Positions 12,312 to 22,851 of a stretch of DNA of 64,000 nt are shown one piece after another. Numbering within the stretch: the first letter of the stretch is position 1; every line of letters begins with the position of its first letter. The position numbers and the translations under genes were made by a program. Under the pieces are notes generated by a model that was not told the DNA's origin, searched no databases, and saw only the letters and a list, made by a program, of their open reading frames with translations. This stretch comes from Paragonimus skrjabini miyazakii (taxonomy: Eukaryota > Platyhelminthes > Trematoda > Plagiorchiida > Troglotrematidae). The DNA is taken from the NCBI GenBank assembly GCA_014338405.1, contig JTDE01002234.1:30368-94367 (forward strand), written 5' to 3'.

Positions 12312-14360
12312 CGGAAGAGGCTATTAAAAGCATCCCAGTGTTATAAGTATTGTGTCTTGCGGTCAAAATCCCTTGGAAGCACACGACTGTCCTAAATGGT
12401 GTTGCTACCAATCTGATTTCTGTATCCGGTGAACCACGACCATACAATTTTCCACAACCGTATGATCAGTTAATATCCCGCTTACGCTACCGCTGGTTCC
12501 AAATCACTTGGGGCTCTGGGTTACACTGAATTTTTGTACGGTTCCTGCAAAAGCTCGTGACATCTGCAACAATCTGCGGAGTTCATCGAGTCTGAAGCAG
12601 TCGGCAAAAATAGCTCACCGATGAGGTACTATCTCCAAATAGTCGTCCATAATTTCAGTATTGCCGCATAAATTGTTTTCGGAAAGTTTTATCACATTGT
12701 TACTTATACGCAGTAAATAGAAGAACTGCACATCGACATCACCTTAAATGAATTGAATTTACTGTTGAAAACGAAGTTAATCTTTACCCGCATGCATAGT
12801 CTATTACTCGTAATTGTTGCGCCCCGCATCAATATAGTCTGTTCTTCAATGGCAAACTGACGAAGAAAATTTGAAAGATCGTCTGAACTGGAGCTAAATA
12901 CAACCTGAGACCACCCTTGAGAGCACACAGTCAACCTGATCTTGGTAATTATGTAAATCGTATAACCATTTAAAGGAAAAAAGTATATCAGTCGAGAAAT
13001 AAACCACTATCTAAATAGAATTTTGTCCGATGAAATCTGTGTAATCCAAACTGTCTATACAACACGGTTTTTGAACATAAGTCTGGTATCTGATAGAACT
13101 CGATGTTAACTTTTTACGTCTAGATCACAAGAGCTTCACGTCGGTTCAATATTATCAAAAAGTCTCTAATTCATGGCATTACCAATTGAGTTGTAGCTTA
13201 GTCAGTGACATATGGACGAATGAATATCAGCGTAGCGCATACAACTGCTCCACGCAATCACTACACGTAAGAAATGGAAGCTGGACACCAGTCTTGGCTA
13301 CCTTTCAACATGTCGGAGTTCGTGCTATAATATGTTCTGGGTTAAATTTCATAACGTATTGTTTATCAGCGTAGAATCTAAGTAGATTTCAGAGCAACTT
13401 AAGTAATCACCATAACGTCCAAGTAGTAAATAAAAAAATCCCCGTTTATGAATACCACTCAAAACAGACACAAAAGCCGTCCATTCATAAATGTTAATCA
13501 CAGAAAACGTTAAAGCATTCCACCATGAGTGGCGGTATGTTTGACACAGTAGGACGGAACATTCCAGTTTCAACATATATGAGTGACCGACATAGAAATA
13601 GCCGAGAATGATGTGGACTACTCCACGTTTTTACTAGAATCGAATACTATCATTTACGGTTTTCGTACCATTTATTAACCATATTGCCTACTTCTGTCAA
13701 GCAAGCCAAAGCAACTGCTGTTTTCGTATGTATCAAAAACGAGAGTTAAATTAACTGCCGGTGAAAATCTGAAACAGGTTTTTGCCCGAATAAACTTAGA
13801 AGAGAGTTGAGTAGCGGTATATTTTGCATGATGTTTGTTCGACCTGGGTAAACTATAATATATGCAATACTGCAAAATTACAAACCAGTCACAAATAATC
13901 ATCAAGTCATCGCATTCAAAGATTGTTTCGTCCATGTATGGAAAGATACACAAACGTTACCAAGGAAAGTTACCAGACGATTCCATTTTTGTAAAAAAAC
14001 CGTGATGCTAATCATTTAACTGCAGCGGTCTCAGTAAAGTGCAGTAAACGTTTGTTCGGGAGCATGAAAATGATTGAGAACACTAATGAACGGCTGGTGT
14101 AATTACTTGTCCCGAGCACACGACACATGACAGAGGACACCGGCGATTATCATCACTTTGTAATCGTCTGTTTGAGACTACTGATTCGCCTCTCTCATGA
14201 GAGCTAATGACAGTTCGGATTCAGTCCCGAGTAAAATTGTAGTAGTCTCTTATCTGCTCTCAGTCATTACAGGTTAGGCTACAATTAGCCCAACTAAACA
14301 GGTTCGATTGCAAGTGGGTCGTGATATGGACCACTTGCTCGTTTTCTCCCCACCAGCACC
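12312..14360. other. Unassigned DNA
   Basis: No gene or repeat recognised. Frames at 12704-12934 (-), 13349-13576 (-) and 13675-13953 (-) are under 100 codons and lack recognisable motifs. Confidence 0.4.
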
Positions 14361-14477
14361 ATCATTATCATCATAGACAACATACCAGTGGTTCTCATTG
14401 ATGCTGAACTGCCAAATAACCATGAAGAAAAAAACAGATCTTGTGAAGGACGGGAAGGAAAAGGGACCTAACTACTC
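14361..14477 (-). mobile_element. LINE A 3' tail fragment
   Basis: On the minus strand this reads TTAGGTCCCTTTTCCTTCCC, then TTCTTCATGGTTATTTGGCA, GTTCAGCATCAATGAGAACC, and ends GTCTATGATGATAATGAT. It is the last ~115 bp of the LINE A 3'UTR with its TGATGA tail, diverged from the copies elsewhere. It is an old, heavily 5'-truncated insertion. Confidence 0.8.
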
Positions 14478-15359
14478 TTCAATCTTGTTGGAAGTCAATA
14501 GGGAAAGAGGGTCATGCGTCCTTGAGTAGCTCCCCAGGCTGATCCATTTACAATGGCCTTGAGTCTGACTGGAATTTACGGTGGCTAGGGTATTCGATCA
14601 CCTTAACAGTGATGTGAAAAAAAATCTAGATTTGAACGCGAGAAAAGTAATCACAGGGCCAGTTCTCTTCTTGCGTAGATAGCACCAAAAGAGACTTAGA
14701 CAACTGCCGCCATAAAGCTACTCAAACACATATGCTACGCTTTACCTGAAGCGAACAAGTACCCTTAACGGAATTGGAAAAACAATCAACCAGTTGTCTA
14801 CAACATATAGTTGAAGAAAAAATGAGCCGTCTGACTGACCTGAAGAGAGATTGACAGTGTCTAAATGCGATGGCTTTAAGTGCCGGATACTTTCTGCATG
14901 AGGTACATGATCGGAGACGCCACTTGTCAAGGGAAAATGAAGATAAAAAAGACAGTGAGCCCTACGATCTGCCTACACGTAGCGGGTTGGATAGGACAGT
15001 GTATCTGATTTTCATAGTTTTCTGATGAGGATAAGCGCTATCTGCGCCCGAAGAAACTGTATGTGAGATTCAGCTGCTTGGTGTTCTAACGGTATCTAGG
15101 TCAAATGTGACCATGCATGTCAAGTGGCGACTAACATTTCACGGGGGTTTACAAGCTGAAAGCGTAAGTAAATTTAATTAGTGTCGAAAATGACGCTCAA
15201 ATCATAAGGCTACTTGCTGCGGACCCAGAACACAAAGACCAAGCGCACTGACAAAATATACCACTCCAAAAACGAAGGCTCACCTTCGACTATTCTACAA
15301 GGATGACCTTATCTCTAAAATAATGAAACCTCGTAGCACGGCAGATGTAGACGCATAAG
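14478..15359. other. Mostly unassigned DNA
   Basis: A short stretch near 14575-14610 resembles dispersed repeat R1. Otherwise nothing is recognised. Confidence 0.35.
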
Positions 15360-16175
15360 TTCGCCAGCACAACTGGTCATGTGCTGTTCGCTATCCGCCA
15401 TTCATACAAAAGGCGAACAGTTCTATTCTTGGAAGTCAGATGGGTCGGTTCGGTGAATAGAACTGCACTCTAGAACTACCTATCGAGAAAAGGGTGTGCA
15501 CAAAAAGTATGTGAGCATCCTGAAGGCAGTTTACTGCTAGACATGGGACAGAATTAGAGCTTATGGCAGCGTATCACCGACCTTTGGCGTACCAATTGGG
15601 ATGTACTAAGGTTGTCCAGGCCCCCATCTTCATTCTGCTTTGTAGAAGGCGAGATCATGGAATGTGCCCTGACAGACTGCGAATGTGAAATTACACTCAG
15701 GCATTCAACTTCGAGACAGAGTATGCAGACAACATCGTCCTAATATGTGGGGGCTTACAGGGAGCCCAGGACGTCTGAAATAGATCAGAGGCTTCAGTTC
15801 GTCAGTTTGGTGAGAGCTTTACACCTGCTAAGTCCAAAGTGTTGTTGCATGATTGGCAGAACTCCGCGACTGTTCATCCTCTTGATGGTGAGCCGTTGGA
15901 GGTAGTCAAGAAGTTCTTGTATCTTGGAAGGCGTATCAGTGTTTGTGGAATGTCTGATGAGGCTACGAATTTCACAGCAAAGGCTCGGATGGCGTTTGAA
16001 AACTTACGCCATCTGCGGCGTTGGCATGATCTGTCTTTCTGTGAAAGGCCGAGTGTATAACGCGACTGTGAGGGCAGCGCTACTGTACGGCTCCGACACC
16101 CGGTCGATTCGCGCGAGGGGTGATTACAGAATATCGGTTTTTGACTGTCGGTGTCTGCGAAATATTGATCGCCAA
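15360..16175 (+). pseudogene. LINE B (RTE-type) reverse transcriptase fragment
   Basis: Across shifting frames the sequence gives RRTVLFLEVRWVGSVNRTAL (counterpart of VVFLDxKxAFDSVxR), then KGVHKKYVSILKAVY, IRAYGSVSPTFGVPIG, TEYADNIVLI (counterpart of the YADD catalytic box, here YADN), SKVLLHDW, VVKKFLYLGRRISVCGM, ARMAFENLRHLRR, and CLRNIDR. This is the standard order of an RTE-type LINE RT and thumb. It differs from LINE A in sequence and from LINE C in detail. The reading breaks abruptly at about 16175, where gypsy integrase sequence begins. The second catalytic Asp of the box is lost and several frameshifts are present, so it is dead. Confidence 0.8.
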
Positions 16176-16860
16176 TTATTACTACAGTAAGTGGTCGGAG
16201 ACAAATATTTGTGGAGATGTCACGTCACCCACAGTAATTCACTGGACCAAACACCTTATTACCCGCTTCGGGATTCCTGAAGAGATTGTCACCGATAATA
16301 AATCTCAGCTTGTTAGTTATCAGTTGAAAAAATGTTTACGTCGACAGGGAATAAAACATTCGCAGACTGTTCCTTACAATTCCTCAAGTAATGGCATGGT
16401 AGAATGTTTGAATCGCTCTTTGAAGGAGTGTATAATGGCATTACATTTACCAGGGAAAACATGGGAGCGTTATTCACGTATCGCACCAGCCACCATAGAG
16501 CGACCGGAAAAACGCCTGTTCAGGAGACCTCTACGTATGAAACTTAACGCAGCTCACCAACATGCAAATGAAGACAAACCTACCCAGCTGCTCCGGAGGG
16601 AAACTTACCAAAAAAAACCTATGCCAAGTCAGCAAAACTCTGTCACCCAGAACAGTTGTCCGCCTAGAGAATCAGTCGCACAACAAAGGGCAGGCAAACT
16701 TTCCATCCCTGCTCTCCATCAAGCGTACTCTCGGACCAAGTATATACGCGTTGGGTAATAACGAGGAAGTTAATCAACTTCAATTATTTACTGGACGAAT
16801 AACCCAGGGAGTCAATTTACCTTCACGTACGGAGCAACACGTTTAAAACTCCTCTAGTAC
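16176..16860 (+). pseudogene. Ty3/gypsy integrase core and C-terminus (CsRn1-like)
   Basis: The frame opens with NYYYSKWSE, corresponding to the VDYFSKW box that carries the first catalytic Asp (here Asn, at the junction). It continues RFGIPEEIVTDNKSQ (second catalytic Asp in TDN), YNSSSNGMVECLNRSLKECI (catalytic Glu in VE), a KTWE..., RRPLRMKLNAAH block, ETYQKK, NSCPPRESV and LSIPALHQAYSRTKY. The order matches flatworm gypsy integrases. About 180 codons are open before a stop at 16757. A related but separately decayed copy lies at 63690-64000 on the minus strand. The 5' part of the polyprotein is missing because the sequence is joined to LINE B. Confidence 0.85.
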
Positions 16861-16925
16861 CCGTCGCTCATCACGGGCTCCGAAATCGGTCGACCCTTTT
16901 ATCTACGCCTAATTCGAAGCTGACC

Positions 16926-17330
16926 GAAAGGGAGTGGTGTTGTGTGTGTGTACATTCTTTGCAATGCCAAAACGTTCACCTCATATTTGATTGGCTACTC
17001 ACACACTCGCGTGATACATCTCGACTATGATTGGTTTAATTCTAACTCGTTCACTAATTTAATGCCCCTTGTGTGCGCCTGCTCGGCAGGTTGCATACAT
17101 ACTAGTTACGCTCGTTACCACTGCCTTATGTTCTGATTTACGATACAACAGCCATGCCTTACGAATGTTATCTAATCACCAGCTACATTGTGCCTTGTTC
17201 GCGAGTAATGGGCTAGGCTGGAAGTGGCAGCCTGATGGTCAGCGCATGATTTGGGTTCGGAGTATGAAGGCATTTACTCTGAGTCTTGTTTCAGTAGGGC
17301 GCTCCCAGCTTCCTCGTTAAGGTCCGAAGA
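16926..17330 (+). repeat. Possible polypurine tract and LTR start
   Basis: GAAAGGGAGTGG at 16926-16937 resembles a polypurine tract and is followed by TGTTGTGTGTGTGTAC, which could be the 5' TG of a 3' LTR. No second LTR copy is in the window, so neither the end nor the identity can be confirmed. The end coordinate is nominal. Confidence 0.35.
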
Positions 17331-19190
17331 ACAATTAATACTTTTAGTTTTGATATAGCAAAGAACAGAAGTCAATTGCACTCGTGTTACAAGTCTGTGT
17401 ATGCATCGTTGTAACCTTTTCTTTATTTCTCTTCATTTGTTTCCTGCTTCCCATTTCACGTAACTTTCCCCCTCATATTGTGGCACCTTTGTCAATCCTG
17501 TGGGTTTTACGTGTTAAATACACACATCCCCGCCATCCGTCTACATCAGCCGTGAATTTTCGTGGGGGTGTCGGACTATTTATGTGAGCGGAACACAGCG
17601 AAAACTACGAACTAAGTAAACTAACACGTCTTAATCCGGGTCAACGGAACGAAGGGGGATACCAAAGCAATTTTCCAACTATGTTGAAATGTTGTGGCAC
17701 ATTGTAAAGAACCAGTGTCAACAGTAGTTCGACAATTTATGACCTCAGATCAATTCTTTAGGACACATTACCTAACCAATAACCAAAGACTTATTCGGGT
17801 CACAGAAGCAGTATAAATAACAGATGTGACTATGTACTGAAGAACTCGTAAGTTATTTTATCATTCTGCTTTACAATGCCTATCGAGGTCTTCTGTGCAG
17901 AAACCCACAAAATGTGCCACCCGGTGATTCTCTAGGTGCATCGTATAACATACCCGAAGAGAATAAGATGTTGTTCTTTCAATAGGCGGATCTGTTGTAA
18001 TGGTTGCTGTGTCAGAATGAAATTTCTGGTAGCCGTTGAATGCACAATTTCACCAGTCTCAAGAATTTTTATCAAAGATCTGCAATAAACATAACACCTT
18101 AGAACACTACTCATTGAGAGCAGTGAAAGTGGAGAAATTCGGCTGTTAAATAAGCTCAACAAAACATAAAAATTGTGTTGGCTTTAAGGTGTAAAGCGGA
18201 CTCTTTAGGTGATTTGGTAGTTTCTTTCTGCAATGACGGTTGAATACTTACAAGTTGTAGAGGAGCAGAAAGGAAGGGCACTGCTACTGTTTACATGTAC
18301 GTCGTTTTCAAGTGGTTCAATGTAAGCTGTCAGCACACACAGTGTTTGTTGCCACAAAAATCAACAGAACATCACCAGGTATCTCCAGTCTAAACAATAG
18401 GTACAAAAAATAGCCACAATCGTAAACAGTAGTTTGTTAACGTTAGTTTCACATCAACTTTTCATTTGTCCCTTAGAGCCCACACTTGAGTACAAGAGAG
18501 ACTTGACATGATAGCTGTCCATAGATCACTCCAAGACAGTCAGTCAAATAATAACAATAATTAGTCTATCATACTGTGAATTCTAATAAAAAACGATTTG
18601 TTCCCGTCCAGACCATTAAACAATATTATCAAGTTTCATGCGCTCAAATCCAATCCAGTTCAATACGAAATTGATCAAGTTTCGGTAGAACATTTGCTCA
18701 CCACAAGCTGTTCTATACGGTTTTTGTAAATCTTGGTTTTGATTGAACACTGGCAATATTTCGTGGTTTTCCATATTAACCGCAATTGGTCGAGCCCTTT
18801 GAGACAATAAGGAACGAGAGCACACTGACGATCAGCCCAAATGAACAGGTTGCTGCAATAAGGGAATCCTGTGAACTTATAGTTAAATGGAAGTGCAGTA
18901 CCGAATCGATGATATAGTAAAACGTACCAATGGTTGACTCTAACCAAATTCAAGTTCCTACCGAAAACGTTCGTGATTAGATCGATGGGAAACAAAAAAA
19001 ACGATTGGAACGCCAATCATAGTGGATTAGTTATAGATAAGAAAAATCAAACCGTGTCGCAATGCAACGAGTATACACGACACTGAACACCACACCCGAC
19101 CTGCTTAAGGTAAAAACTATCTATGCGTTCCAAACTCGGGTGCATTAATGTGATTGCTCTAGAGAATTTATATGCGTTTCTATCATCATG
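17331..19190. other. Unassigned DNA
   Basis: No gene recognised. Frames at 18675-19016 (-, about 113 codons) and 17384-17587 (+, hydrophobic N-terminus) have no convincing family resemblance. Confidence 0.4.
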
Positions 19191-19619
19191 CCATAGATCG
19201 ATAAACAGATCGAGAATAACACAACGTTACAAGCAAGTTGTACTAATCTGCGTTTCAACCGCCTCGGATGACCTTCCTCAGGAGTGCTGTAATCGAAATC
19301 ACATTAACGAAGGAACAGAGGTCACGTGGGATTTGCCGTGGTTAGGTCAGTTTGTGTTGCATCCGAACTGATGCCACGTAGATTGACCTAACCATAGCAA
19401 ACCTCCCGTGACCTCTAATCCTTTGGTACTGTGATTTCGATTACAACACTGCTGAAGAATGCTACCCGAGGCGGTTGAAAGGTACAGTATTACAACTTAC
19501 TCGTAACGTTATGTTATTCTCAATCCATTTATCAGTAACATGTTAGACATGACGCCCAAGCTGTTTGACTTCATTCGTACCAAGTTTGATACGGATATCT
19601 TACAATATACCATAGATCG
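19191..19619 (+). mobile_element. HP1: giant-hairpin element, longest copy, with 10-bp target duplication
   Basis: The body 19201-19609 (about 409 bp) is flanked by CCATAGATCG at 19191-19200 and again at 19610-19619. From 19201 to about 19535 it folds on itself. ATAAACAGATCGAGAATAAC at the left pairs with the reverse complement of GTTATTCTCAATCCATTTAT at the right. The inner parts GTTTCAACCGCCTCGG, CAGGAGTGCTGTAATCGAAATC and GAGGTCACG...TGGTTAGGTCA also find partners. The stem is roughly 150 bp with a short loop near 19360. An unpaired tail of about 80 bp follows, ending near GATATCTTACA. A shorter version sits inside LINE A copies 2 and 4. No coding capacity. An asymmetric tail plus 10-15 bp duplications is unusual for a classic foldback DNA element and suggests reverse transcription. 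Confidence 0.75.
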
Positions 19620-20539
19620 TTTACTGGAAATTGGTCCACAGATCACAGAACATGTTTCTGTTCTAATAAAATGTGATGTTTTCAGTCACAGGATAACAAA
19701 TAAAATTGTTGTGCTGCATCATGTTTGGCTAATTAACCAGTATGTAGTTTGGTTATGAGTTCGAACCGATACTCTGATTTCTTTTACTATTGAGCTTTCT
19801 GCCGGTCAAAATTCGGCTCCATTCAGTTCAGGTGTGTCAATAGTTGTATGACTGATGGTTGTGTTTCTGAGCTAATCATGAGATTCCTTAAGTGTTTTTA
19901 TTTTCCACAGATTGCTTGCTGGTTCCAGAGTGGTTCAGATCACATTACTTCATCCATTTATGAACCTTACATACCGTCAATATGCATCACCTTTCGTTGA
20001 TTAGCATTTACACCACCGACCAGAAAATTGACATAAAAGAGTCACCTGTTGATAATCGAATGGTTCAGGTGTATGCTAGGATCAGCCAACTCTCAAACCG
20101 ATCATTCAGAATTATGGCGGAATAACAAACTGTTGGGTGTCAATTCATTGAGAGTTAATAGTGTAACAAAGTACAGACGTTTGCTGCTGGCGAGGTTTCA
20201 TGATCGTTTCGCTGAGCCGTCATTCACTGAACTGATCAACATGCTGTTTTTAAACACTTACTTTACTGCTGTAACATATCACAGTACTTTATATAAATTT
20301 TTCAGAGTCTTTCTAACTTTGAATAACTTTCCAGTTGACAGTACTAATGATAACCCGATACTCTACACTCTGCGACCGGTGCCGTGTGTATAGACTTATA
20401 ACGCAGAGATGATGGGGGTGATGTGAGCCACAAATTGGTGTACTACAAGTCGCAAATGACCTACCTGTCCCAAGAGCTATAACTTCGATTTAGTTGCCGA
20501 AGGACAATTTAGTGAAATATACGTGGCAAAAAGTAGATA
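19620..20539. other. Unassigned DNA
   Basis: A plus-strand frame at 20049-20393 (about 114 codons) has no recognised motif. The 5' limit of LINE A copy 2 near 20540 is approximate. Confidence 0.4.
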
Positions 20540-20713
20540 AAAAGAACCGCATCAGGCAACACCGGCAAACTCATTAAGCTGATCCATGCCACTGGTCCCA
20601 GGCGACCGTGTGTCAGTGAGGCAAATGACATACTAAATTATAATAAGTCCAGAAGGCTAGAACGTTGGGCGGCACACTTTGAGGGTCAATTTAGCTGGCC
20701 TCCTACTTTTACC

Positions 20714-22570
20714 GTGCTACCTCCACAAACTTCTGATGTAACGCCCTGGTCAGTAGATTTAGAACCAACCACTGAGACTGAGGTTCGCAATTGCATCTCG
20801 GCTCTCAATCGTAATAAGGCTGTCCGTCCAGATGATCTCGTGCCCGCACTTTTTAAAGAAGGTGGAGAGGTGTTAGTTGAGGCCTTGACTCAGCTGTTTC
20901 AACTTGTGTGGATGACGGAGACCATCCCTTCGTGCTGGAGTCACTCGATAGTAGTTACTATATTCAAGAAGGGAGACCCGGGTCTTTTGCGAAAACCATA
21001 GGGTAATTACTTTGACCCTAGTCATTTCAAGGGTTCTAGCATCCATTGTACTTCGTCGACTCATTGAAGTTCGGGACGCAAACATTAGGAAAGAACAGGC
21101 AGGGTTTCGTCCTGGCCGAGGATGTATAGATCACATTTTTACTCCTCATCAAATTCCGGAACAGTGTCGTGTATACCGCCGGCCAACAATTGCCGTATTT
21201 CTCGACTATAAAGGTGCGTTCGATTCGGTGAATCGATCTACACTTTTAGAGTCGCTTAAACGCAAGTGTGTACCGACTAAGTATGTGAACATACTGTCGG
21301 CGCTTTATTCCCATACTTCTGCTCAGGTTAGGACTTACCGCGAACTGTTTGACAATTTCAGTACCAGGAACGGCGTACGTCAAAGCTGTCCCCCACATTT
21401 CACCATTTTTGTTCAATTTCGTTATGGACAAAATAGTGGAGGACTGTCTGCGGTAGTCACAAGATGCCGGCGTGGATCTCCTACCTGGTAGAAGACTGAC
21501 TGATCTTGATTATGCTGATGACAAGATGTTGCTGTTTGACAACTTTCAAACAACGCTAAATGCATTTCAACCACCTCGGGTGGCCTTTCTCAGGAGTGTT
21601 GTAATCGAAATCACACCAACAATTACAACACTCCTGAGGAAGGCCACCCGAGGTGGTTGAAACGTAGAGTATTACAACTTGCCATAACGTTGTGTTATTC
21701 TCAATCCATTTATCAATAACATGTTAAACACGACGCCCAAACTGTTTGACTTCATGCGTACAAAATTTGGTGCGGATATCTTACAACGCTAAATGCAGTT
21801 TCACGTTGTGCTAAATATTTCGGAATGCGCTTTGCAGCCTCAAAATGCAAAGTGCTTCTGCAAGATTGCTGTGATTACGTAGATTTAATGTTAGATAATG
21901 AAGCCATGGAGGTTGTTGTTCGGTTTGTATACCTGGGAAGCTGCATCGGCGGCGGCGGCGACGGAGGTGTAGGGTATGGACTAAAGACGCGTATTTCCAA
22001 GGCTAGGGCTGTGTTCGCTAATCTGGCATCTATGGCGACAGAAAGGTATCTCTCTGAAGCTTAAAGGTCGCGTATATCAGACAACAGTGACGGCTGTATT
22101 ACCATATGGCAGCGAAATCTGGCCCTTCAGGGTAGAGGACGTGAACCGTCATTAGGTATTTGACCACTGATGTCAGTCGCTCGTATCGGGCGGCACCAGT
22201 GAGGGAGCAACTAGAAGGTTAGGAAGCGAGTGTTTGGCACCGATTGTCAAACGAGCTCTTTCGTTCAGTCCTTACACTTGCACAGACATAGATGGTTAGG
22301 TCATGTACTAAGAATGCTAGCTAGTCGTTTGCCACACCGAGCACTGTTTGCCGACGCTGCGGTCGATTGGCGCGAGATGGACAGATGATGACCTGGTGTA
22401 GACAAACGAAATCGTTCACGAAGGGATTGGCCACTGTAGATCGGGTTCGTCTTCTGGGCTGGAGCCCTCGCGACTCACAGGGTCGGTGGATTGAGATGTT
22501 AGACGAGATGGCGGCTAACGGAGCTTAGTGGCGTGAACGTTGTCGTTGTTTGGTCGAGTTATCTGTGAAT
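20714..22570 (+). pseudogene. LINE A reverse transcriptase, frameshifted and interrupted
   Basis: Pieces in order are: TETEVRNCISALNRNKAVRP-DDLVPALFKEGGE (20714-21001); after a frame change, RVLASIVLRRL, EQAGFRPGRGCIDHIFT, PTIAVFLDYKGAFDSVNRST (RT box with catalytic Asp in FLD), and NGVRQSC (21012-21380). There a further frameshift ends the sense. DLLPGRRLTDLDYADDKMLL (YADD catalytic box) is read from 21472 in another frame. HP1 then intervenes, and MRFAASKCKVLLQD, VVRFVYLGSCIGG and ARAVFANLAS follow at 21825-22064. The C-terminus is at 22386-22570. The frameshift near NGVRQSC is present in all three long LINE A copies. Not functional. Confidence 0.85.
21550..21797 (+). mobile_element. HP1 short form nested in LINE A copy 2, 15-bp target duplication
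   Basis: The 218-bp element at 21565-21782 is flanked by ACAACGCTAAATGCA at 21550-21564 and 21783-21797. Removing it plus one duplicate restores collinear LINE coding (TLNA then VSRCAKYFGMRF). It begins with a 41-bp arm (21565-21605) that is the reverse complement of 21622-21662 with one mismatch. The single-stranded tail of the longer copy follows (CATGTTAAACACGACGCCC...GATATCTT). Compared with 19201-19609 it lacks the outer left arm and the central stem. Confidence 0.9.
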
Positions 22571-22851
22571 TGAGTGCACTTAATGACGCGGGGCGGTGAA
22601 AGCCGCAAGGAAGCTGTCTTGCTGATGACACTTTACTTTCACTTACAGCTCGGTTATTTGTTTGCAAGGTGTAGGCGCCTTAATGTTGTATGTTTGAGTG
22701 TAGACGTAGCTATTTTTAGTGGTTGGGTCCCCTTTCCTTTTTTTCTTCTCTCTTCCTATACAGGGTTTGCTTTGTCTTCTTCGTGGTTGTGTGGCAGTTA
22801 AGCATCAGTGTGAACCACTGATGTATTGCTGTCTATGATGATGATATAATT

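Larger units (their letters stand above)
20540..22851 (+). mobile_element. LINE A copy 2 (RTE-type), with nested HP1
   Basis: Nearly collinear with LINE A copies 3 and 4. It runs from the inter-domain region before the RT (recognisable from about 20545, GCAACACCGGCAAACTC) through the RT, the thumb and a 3'UTR to a TGATGATGAT tail at about 22840-22851. HP1 interrupts the RT region at 21565-21782, flanked by a 15-bp duplication. No target duplication for the LINE itself could be identified. It lacks the endonuclease domain (5'-truncated). Confidence 0.85.

Noticed and set aside
15023..15062. Hammerhead-like string CTGATGAGG...CGAAGAAAC
   Set aside because: The GAAA element is displaced (GAAGAAAC), no stem I/III partner is present, and it is not conserved in another copy.
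21246..21431. Antisense ORF conserved in LINE A copies (also 37069-37254 and 42629-42814)
   Set aside because: It is conserved only because the three LINE copies are nearly identical. It is antisense to the RT and has no protein family resemblance.
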